Origin: JACRAO01 sp964490895
Lineage (GTDB): Bacteria > Bdellovibrionota > UBA1018
Direction: 5' to 3'
DNA length: 10,771 bases
Assembly (NCBI GenBank): GCA_964490895.1
Contig: CAZBEI010000078.1
Location: 1 to 10,771, forward strand
A program made the position numbers and the translations under genes. Under the pieces are notes generated by a model. The model was not told the DNA's origin and ran no database searches. It worked only from the letters and a program-made list of their open reading frames with translations. Shown here one piece after another: positions 6,342-10,771 of this stretch; the stretch's first letter is position 1, and each line of letters opens with the position of its first letter.

Positions 6342-7005
6342 AACCCTCTCCTTTGAGATGTTCGACAAAATCTCCCAATTCCTTTTTTGTATCAGGAGAA
6401 ATATTACAAAACTTAATTCCAGCTCCTTTTTTCGAAGGGAGCCACTTCTTTAGTATACCTCGAGAGCGGATTTTTTTACCTTTAAAATAAAAAACGAGCT
6501 CGACTAGGCGTTTTGAGTCTAAGGCCCTCTCGAGCGGAGGATCTGTTTTTCTAAATAAAAACGTTCCCTCTCGATCTAAACGGCAAACCACGAGGGGGAT
6601 GCTCTGGTCTCCTTGGAGAAGTTCGCAGTGGAGTCCAGGGATAGGTTCTGGAAGTCCTTGATACCATCGCATTCGAGAGTCCACATAAGAGAGATGAAAT
6701 TTTAGATAGAGCAAATATAAAAACACTAAACCAAAAAGAGCCATCCCCAAAGTGAGCAAATAAATGGGAAATAACCGGGTACGAATGGATAGGAGTAGCA
6801 AGCTGGCAAAACATAAAAAAACAATCCCACAAACACAATAATAAACAAAAATAGTCTTCTTTAGAAATCCCCAGCTCAGTAATGCAAAAACACACATCCA
6901 GATCAGTGCAAAATGAGTCCAGTGTTCAGGGATCCACAGTCGATACTCTAGAACAACCAAAAAACTCCAAACCACCCACAATTTATAAACTAAGTTGCTT
7001 TTCAT
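6331..7005 (-). CDS. Membrane protein with a degenerate PilZ-like C-terminal domain
   Basis: A 224-residue protein. Four hydrophobic segments (about 8-24, 32-48, 52-74, 79-101) are followed by a cytoplasmic domain at about 108-217. That domain follows the PilZ layout: a basic start, a beta strand with GTFLF (147-151), VELVFYFKGKKIRSRGIL (168-185), and GAGIKFCNISPDTKKEL (194-210) as in the closing strand and helix. PilZ domains normally bind cyclic di-GMP through RxxxR and D/NxSxxG. Here these read RMR and RLDREG, with only the Gly kept, so binding is doubtful. The ATG at 7005, seven bases after a GAG, is preferred to a TTG at 7017 with no ribosome binding site. It is first in a two-gene unit with the lipoprotein. 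Domain call is moderate. Confidence 0.7.
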   Translation of the reverse strand: MKSNLVYKLWVVWSFLVVLEYRLWIPEHWTHFALIWMCVFALLSWGFLKKTIFVYYCVCGIVFLCFASLLLLSIRTRLFPIYLLTLGMALFGLVFLYLLYLKFHLSYVDSRMRWYQGLPEPIPGLHCELLQGDQSIPLVVCRLDREGTFLFRKTDPPLERALDSKRLVELVFYFKGKKIRSRGILKKWLPSKKGAGIKFCNISPDTKKELGDFVEHLKGEGYVL

Positions 7006-7079
7006 TACGTTACTCAAACATGCATTTTGTGCAAATACTTGTCAACGCACCCCAAAAGGTCGTACCCTAAGAGTAAGCC

Positions 7080-7325
7080 ATGGCTCATTACATTAATGCG
7101 AAGTGCACAAAGTGTGGGGCTTGCCTGCCCGAGTGTCCAACAGGCTCAATTATTGAGGGAAAAACTCAGTTTTATATTGATGCAGATACCTGTACAAACC
7201 ACAGGGCCTGTGTAGCAGTTTGTCCAGTAGACGCTATTTTTAGATTAGACAATATTTTATACCCCAAACTCGCAAAGGCTAAACCAGAAGGAGATAAAGA
7301 CGAAGAAGAAGAAGAAGAGACATGA
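7080..7325 (+). CDS. Small dicluster ferredoxin with CxxHxxC in its second motif
   Basis: An 81-residue bacterial-type ferredoxin, an electron carrier with two cubane-type cluster sites. The first motif is complete: Cys9-x2-Cys12-x2-Cys15-x3-Cys19-Pro. The second reads Cys38-x2-His41-x2-Cys44-x3-Cys48-Pro, so its second Cys is His (codon CAC at 7200-7202). Cluster I would be held by Cys9, 12, 15 and 48. Site II would have only Cys38, Cys44 and Cys19, which suggests a [3Fe-4S] cluster or a His-ligated one. After residue 53 comes a short linker, then a very acidic tail, with six Glu codons at 75-80 encoded by (GAA)5GAG. The ribosome binding site is weak (AAGAG, six bases away). The TGA overlaps the anmK start. 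A partner enzyme cannot be named. Confidence 0.9.
   Translation: MAHYINAKCTKCGACLPECPTGSIIEGKTQFYIDADTCTNHRACVAVCPVDAIFRLDNILYPKLAKAKPEGDKDEEEEEET
7302..7319 (+). repeat. (GAA)5-GAG tract at the ferredoxin/anmK junction
   Basis: Five perfect GAA units plus GAG encode the acidic end of the ferredoxin and lie immediately before the anmK ATG at 7322. The purine-rich tract contains GAAG/AGAG cores that can act as a weak ribosome binding site for anmK. Whole-unit slippage would keep the frame and only change the tail length. Confidence 0.8.
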
Positions 7326-8446
7326 AGGTTCTCGGAGTGATGACGGGAACTTCTTGTGATGGTTTAGATACAAGCTGCCTTTTGTTTGAGAAGAAAAAAA
7401 TAAAAATCCTTTGGTCCAAATCTGCTCCCTACCCTGAAAATCTCAGAAAACGTGTTTTAGAGATCCAAAAACCAGGTGTGAGCACGACGCTCAAAGATTT
7501 ATTATGTTTAGATAGAGACCTGGGGCTTTGGTATGGAAAAATTTTAAATAAAATGATCTCTCACGCCAAAGAAAAACCTGACGTCATTGCAAATCACGGA
7601 CAAACCATTGCGCATTTTCCAAAAGAGCATGTGACGTTGCAGCTTGGAAATCCGGCCATCATCTCTCACCTGACGGGACTTACTGTAGTTTCTCGTTTTC
7701 GCGAAGGAGATCAAAGTGCTGGCGGTCAAGGAGCTCCACTGGTGCCGCTTTATCATAAAAAAATGGTTGAACAATATTTTCCAAAAGAAAACGCTGGCGT
7801 CGCTATCCATAACTTAGGTGGGATGAGCAATCTCACTTATGTCAGTCCTCGAGGACGCGTGCTGGCTTTTGATACTGGCCCTGGAAATATTTGGATTGAT
7901 CAGGCTACCGAGTGGGTAACTGGCGGAAGAGAAAAAAAAGACAGAGGCGGAAAACACGCACTTTCCGGAAAAATATGTTTTTCGGCTCTAAAAAAAATAT
8001 TGAATCACCCTTTCTTTAGTGCGCCTCCCCCAAAATCTTGCGGAAGAAATGATTTTCCTTTCGAATTTTTTCTCACTCGCAATAAAATACAGGACGAAAA
8101 TCTCATTGCAACAGCGACAGCCGTTACAACAGAAACCATCGCACGCGCCTACGAAAAGTGGATTTTAAAAAGAGGGTCCCCCCTCAAAGAAATTTACCTC
8201 TGCGGAGGGGGCTCGAAAAATAAGGCAATCTTAAGCGGGCTTCAAGAGAGGCTTCCGATGGTTCAAATAAACCCCATAGAAAAACTCGGGCTTGATTCCA
8301 AATACCTAGAGGCCCAAGCGTTTGCCTATTTTGGGTATTTGAGTTTGCAAGGAATGGCCCTAGGGGGGCCTTGGACTGGGGCTTATGGATTTGGTTCTCC
8401 AGGACAGATTTTATCGGGGAGGAATGGGTCTCAGATTTTTGCTTAA
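7322..8446 (+). CDS. anmK: Anhydro-N-acetylmuramic acid kinase
   Basis: AnmK cleaves the 1,6-anhydro ring of anhydro-MurNAc and phosphorylates it with ATP to give MurNAc-6-phosphate, a step of peptidoglycan recycling in the cytoplasm. The 374-residue length is normal for the family. Motifs seen in order: GVMTGTSCDGLD (5-16), ANHGQTIAHFP (90-100), SRFREGDQSAGGQGAPLVP (124-142), NLGGMSNLTY (164-173), FDTGPGN (183-189) with the likely catalytic base Asp184, PPPKSCGRNDF (235-245), CGGGSKN (294-300) and LEAQAFAYFG (329-338). The start ATG at 7322 overlaps the ferredoxin stop as ATGA, so translation is probably coupled. The last 36 bp overlap the end of mltG on the other strand. No murQ-like etherase gene lies next to it. 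Confidence 0.97.
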   Translation: MKVLGVMTGTSCDGLDTSCLLFEKKKIKILWSKSAPYPENLRKRVLEIQKPGVSTTLKDLLCLDRDLGLWYGKILNKMISHAKEKPDVIANHGQTIAHFPKEHVTLQLGNPAIISHLTGLTVVSRFREGDQSAGGQGAPLVPLYHKKMVEQYFPKENAGVAIHNLGGMSNLTYVSPRGRVLAFDTGPGNIWIDQATEWVTGGREKKDRGGKHALSGKICFSALKKILNHPFFSAPPPKSCGRNDFPFEFFLTRNKIQDENLIATATAVTTETIARAYEKWILKRGSPLKEIYLCGGGSKNKAILSGLQERLPMVQINPIEKLGLDSKYLEAQAFAYFGYLSLQGMALGGPWTGAYGFGSPGQILSGRNGSQIFA

Positions 8447-9469
8447 ATTTCTCCAGCTTTTTCCCTCGCGTGCTTTGGGATCTAGTTGATATTTCCGAAC
8501 GGCTTTCTGGTGCTCCGAGAAGTTTTTTGTAAATTCATGCGTTCCCTCGTTTTTTGAAACAAAATATAAATAATCCGAAGATGCTGGATAAAGCGCAGCC
8601 AAAAGAGCCTCTCGCCCTGGATTTCCAATGGGACCCACAGGAAGGCCAGAGATTTTGTAGGTGTTGTAATGGTTTTCGACTCCCAAATCATTTCGAGTCA
8701 AGTTGCCACGAAACTTTTCCCACATCCCATAGATCGTAGTCGGATCACTTTGGAGACGAATTTTCCGGTTGAGGCGATTGTAAAAAACAGAACTGATGAG
8801 GGGACGCTCCAGTGGCGCTCCCGTTTCTTTTTCAATGATGGAAGCTAAGGTCACCACTTGGTGCCTGGTCATGTGTAGTTCGCTCAGTCTAGCATTGAAT
8901 TCTGGGGTCCAAAAACTTAAGAATTTTTTGACCATGGGCCTTGCCATTTCCTCAAGCGTCATTGTGCGTGTGAGGAAATAAGTATCTGGAAAAAGATAGC
9001 CCTCCAAAGAGGAATGGAGACCCAAGGATTCTATAAATTTTTTATCTTTGCATAGACTGACCCATTCTTTTTTGAGAGCCAGTCCTTGTTTTTCTAAATC
9101 TTGAGCGATTTCATAAATGTTTTCTCCCTCTCGAATGGTGAGAGGGTGGCTGACACTCACTCCACTTGTAAAAACTCTAAAAATCTCAATGGGGCGCATG
9201 GAGGCTGAGACAAGGTATTCGCCTGTTTTTAAATTTTTCCAACCCCGCGTGAGCTTTCCGAGCCAGAGCATTTTCGACCCATCTCCGATCACCCCCATTG
9301 TGATCAGGTTGGAGACAACGGTGGGTGGCTTTTCTCCCTTATAGATCAAAACGGTTTGGCCTTCTTGGGGTTGTGTTTTGAGAGGTGTAAAAGCAAAATG
9401 AAGGAAAACAATAAGCTCAAAAGCTAAAATGCCTATCCCAACAATAAGAAACAAGCCTAATTTGCCCAT
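8411..9469 (-). CDS. mltG: Endolytic murein transglycosylase MltG (YceG family)
   Basis: MltG is an inner-membrane lytic transglycosylase that cuts new glycan strands internally, leaving 1,6-anhydro-MurNAc ends and helping to set strand length. The 352-residue product has one N-terminal membrane segment (about 4-28), a periplasmic N-terminal part (about 35-120) and the catalytic YceG domain. Key motifs: LEGYLFPDTY (155-164) with the catalytic Glu156, ASIIEKETG (209-217), LQSDPTTIYG (239-248) and GLPVGPIGNPG (275-285), where most relatives have GLPPGPI. The length fits the family. AGGAG stands only one base before the ATG, closer than normal, but an in-frame TAA upstream and the lack of another suitable start within the membrane segment leave ATG 9469 as the best choice. 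It overlaps anmK tail to tail and is divergent from rho. Confidence 0.96.
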   Translation of the reverse strand: MGKLGLFLIVGIGILAFELIVFLHFAFTPLKTQPQEGQTVLIYKGEKPPTVVSNLITMGVIGDGSKMLWLGKLTRGWKNLKTGEYLVSASMRPIEIFRVFTSGVSVSHPLTIREGENIYEIAQDLEKQGLALKKEWVSLCKDKKFIESLGLHSSLEGYLFPDTYFLTRTMTLEEMARPMVKKFLSFWTPEFNARLSELHMTRHQVVTLASIIEKETGAPLERPLISSVFYNRLNRKIRLQSDPTTIYGMWEKFRGNLTRNDLGVENHYNTYKISGLPVGPIGNPGREALLAALYPASSDYLYFVSKNEGTHEFTKNFSEHQKAVRKYQLDPKAREGKSWRNLSKNLRPIPPR

Positions 9470-9527
9470 TCTCCTATCATAACTATTTTTCTTTACGAAT
9501 TAAAAAAACTTTGTTACAAAAGAAGCA

Positions 9528-9545
9528 GGCAGTTATTTCGCTGCC
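9528..9545. repeat. Inverted repeat GGCAG / CTGCC in the mltG-rho spacer
   Basis: Five-base GC-rich arms (9528-9532 and 9541-9545) flank an 8-nt loop. No T run follows on the plus strand. On the minus strand a T-rich but interrupted stretch follows. It lies 60 bp upstream of mltG and might be an operator or hairpin in either leader. Weak evidence. Confidence 0.25.
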
Positions 9546-9611
9546 GTTAAAACCATGAACCAATCCAACACTGCATAAGGTAGGCAGGGAAATTGACAAG
9601 AAAATCAGTAA

Positions 9612-9642
9612 TTTACACCGTTCAATAACAAACGATTAAAAT
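9612..9642 (+). promoter_or_regulatory. Possible rho promoter
   Basis: A -35-like TTTACA (9612-9617) and a -10-like TAAAAT (9637-9642) each match the consensus at five positions but are 19 bp apart, which is long. A perfect TTGACA at 9593-9598 lacks a -10 box at the right distance. If the TAAAAT is used, the leader before the rho ATG would be about 40 nt, with a GAGG ribosome binding site at 9678-9681. Confidence 0.3.
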
Positions 9643-9689
9643 GATTTGGGTGTCACACTACGATTGGATGTAGTTTTGAGGCAAACACA

Positions 9690-10771
9690 ATGCACTTACG
9701 AGAATTAAAAGAAAAGAAAATCAATGAGCTTGTAGAGTTTGGCAAAAGTCTAGGGCTTGAAAACGCTGGAGGGATGCGAAAACAAGAGCTTATTTTTGCA
9801 GTTTTGCAAAAAAAGGCCGAGAAAGATGAGCATATTTATGCAGATGGGGTTTTGGAGTGCTTGCCAGATGGGTTTGGTTTTTTGAGAGCTCCCGACTACA
9901 ACTACCTCCCAGGTCCAGACGATGTCTATGTCTCCCCCTCTCAAATTCGTCGTTTTGGTCTCAGAACCGGCGACACAGTGAGCGGCTCCGTGAGAGCCCC
10001 CAAAGAAGGCGAACGGTATTTTGCGCTTCTCAAAGTAGAGCAGGTCAACTTTCTCACCCCTGAGCTAAATGCCGAAAAAGTTCTTTTTGATAATTTAACA
10101 CCCCTTTATCCTAATAAAAGAATCAACCTTGAATTCAATCCAACCAACTACAACACGCGAGTCATTGACATGCTGGTGCCTCTTGGAAAAGGCCAGCGCT
10201 GTCTCATCGTCGCAGCCCCTCGAGCAGGCAAGACAGTCCTCATGCAAGATATCGCCAATGCTATTACGACAAACAATCCCGAAATTAAACTCATCGTGCT
10301 CTTGATTGACGAACGCCCCGAAGAAGTCACAGACATGCAGCGATCTGTAAAAGGCGAAGTCGTCAGTTCCACTTTTGATGAACAAGCCTCCCGTCACGTT
10401 CAGGTGGCAGAGATGGTTTTAGAAAAAGCAAAAAGACTCGTCGAAAACAAATACGATGTGGTGATATTGCTAGATTCTATCACTCGACTTGCACGGGCTT
10501 ATAACTCTGTGGTTCCGCCATCCGGGAAAATCTTATCTGGAGGTGTAGACTCCAATGCTTTACATAAGCCTAAGCGCTTTTTTGGGGCTGCTAGAAATCT
10601 AGAGGAGGGCGGTTCGCTCACGATCATTGCAACTTCTCTCATTGATACGGGTTCTCGAATGGACGAAGTAATTTTCGAGGAATTCAAAGGTACTGGCAAT
10701 TCCGAAATTCACTTAGACCGTAAATTGATGGAAAAACGGGTATTTCCATGTCTGGACATCAACAAGTCCGC
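9690..10771 (+). CDS. rho: Transcription termination factor Rho, 3' end cut by the window
   Basis: Rho is a ring-shaped hexameric RNA helicase that ends transcription by moving along the nascent RNA using ATP. The window holds 360 complete codons of about 420. Seen in order: an N-terminal helical part (MHLRELKEKKINEL, 1-14), the OSB RNA-binding domain with LPDGFGFLRAP (58-68) and DDVYVSP (77-83), Walker A APRAGKT (176-182, Lys181), DERPEEVTDM (207-216) with catalytic Glu208, Walker B VVILLDSITRLARAYN (257-272) with Asp262, the Q loop near 278-287 and the R loop KGTGN (333-337). The arginine finger lies past the edge. Residue 178 is Arg where E. coli Rho has Lys. No long N-terminal insertion is present. 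The start has GAGG eight bases upstream. The reading frame is open to the last base. Confidence 0.98.
   Translation, partial: MHLRELKEKKINELVEFGKSLGLENAGGMRKQELIFAVLQKKAEKDEHIYADGVLECLPDGFGFLRAPDYNYLPGPDDVYVSPSQIRRFGLRTGDTVSGSVRAPKEGERYFALLKVEQVNFLTPELNAEKVLFDNLTPLYPNKRINLEFNPTNYNTRVIDMLVPLGKGQRCLIVAAPRAGKTVLMQDIANAITTNNPEIKLIVLLIDERPEEVTDMQRSVKGEVVSSTFDEQASRHVQVAEMVLEKAKRLVENKYDVVILLDSITRLARAYNSVVPPSGKILSGGVDSNALHKPKRFFGAARNLEEGGSLTIIATSLIDTGSRMDEVIFEEFKGTGNSEIHLDRKLMEKRVFPCLDINKS

Noticed and set aside
6342..6368. TTG start for the lipoprotein at 6368
   Set aside because: AAGGAG sits six bases before ATG 6341, which also puts the signal peptide at the N-terminus.
9593..9598. Consensus TTGACA as the rho -35 box
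   Set aside because: No acceptable -10 box lies 16-18 bp downstream; the positions read ACACCG to ACCGTT.
9641..9673. Ten-residue leader peptide before rho (two Trp, one His)
   Set aside because: It has no ribosome binding site, it overlaps the candidate -10 box, and nothing else suggests attenuation.
10095..10699. Minus-strand open frames of 66-100 codons inside rho
   Set aside because: They lie antisense to a highly conserved gene and are shadow frames without a family match or ribosome binding site.

Overview
The window looks like the core chromosome of a Gram-negative bacterium, most likely a member of the Bdellovibrionota or another deltaproteobacterial-type lineage. The evidence for Gram-negative is a set of lipoprotein signals, a periplasmic HtrA protease, the anhydro-MurNAc kinase AnmK and the lytic transglycosylase MltG. 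SpoVG, DUF1844, a PilT-type ATPase coupled to a GAF protein and a PilZ-like membrane protein fit Bdellovibrionota. The lineage is inferred from gene content and remembered family distributions, not from a search. Coding is dense, with short gaps and several overlapping genes. I see no transposase, integrase gene, CRISPR array or rRNA.

Layout. Positions 1-457 are AT-rich and hold no convincing gene. They lie just past the 3' end of a tRNA-Gln(TTG) gene on the minus strand (458-532). Upstream of the tRNA on the same strand is spoVG (607-936), with a good sigma70-type promoter at 986-1014. Next comes a run of minus-strand genes that may form one long transcription unit read from 5392 down to 1089: a GAF-domain protein, a PilT-like ATPase coupled to it by an ATGA overlap, an unknown membrane protein, a DUF1844 protein and an HtrA/Deg protease. 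A DM13-like lipoprotein (5449-5865, plus) is divergent from the GAF gene and convergent with a second lipoprotein (5862-6341, minus), their stop codons overlapping. That second lipoprotein overlaps the end of a membrane protein with a degenerate PilZ-like domain (6331-7005, minus).

Divergent from the PilZ-like gene, a small ferredoxin (7080-7325, plus) is joined by an ATGA overlap to anmK (7322-8446, plus). anmK runs tail to tail into mltG (8411-9469, minus), and the two coding sequences overlap by 36 bp. MltG makes anhydro-MurNAc ends and AnmK consumes anhydro-MurNAc, so opposite strands of one stretch encode two steps of peptidoglycan turnover. After a 220-bp divergent spacer comes rho, the transcription termination factor (from 9690), cut by the window edge after 360 codons.

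Most of the content is recognisable housekeeping, and no clear new multi-gene system is visible. The best leads are the ferredoxin, whose second cluster motif has His in place of a Cys (CxxHxxC); the GAF-PilT coupling away from other pilus genes; the overlapping anmK/mltG pair; and a cluster of envelope proteins of unknown role (two lipoproteins and a PilZ-like membrane protein).
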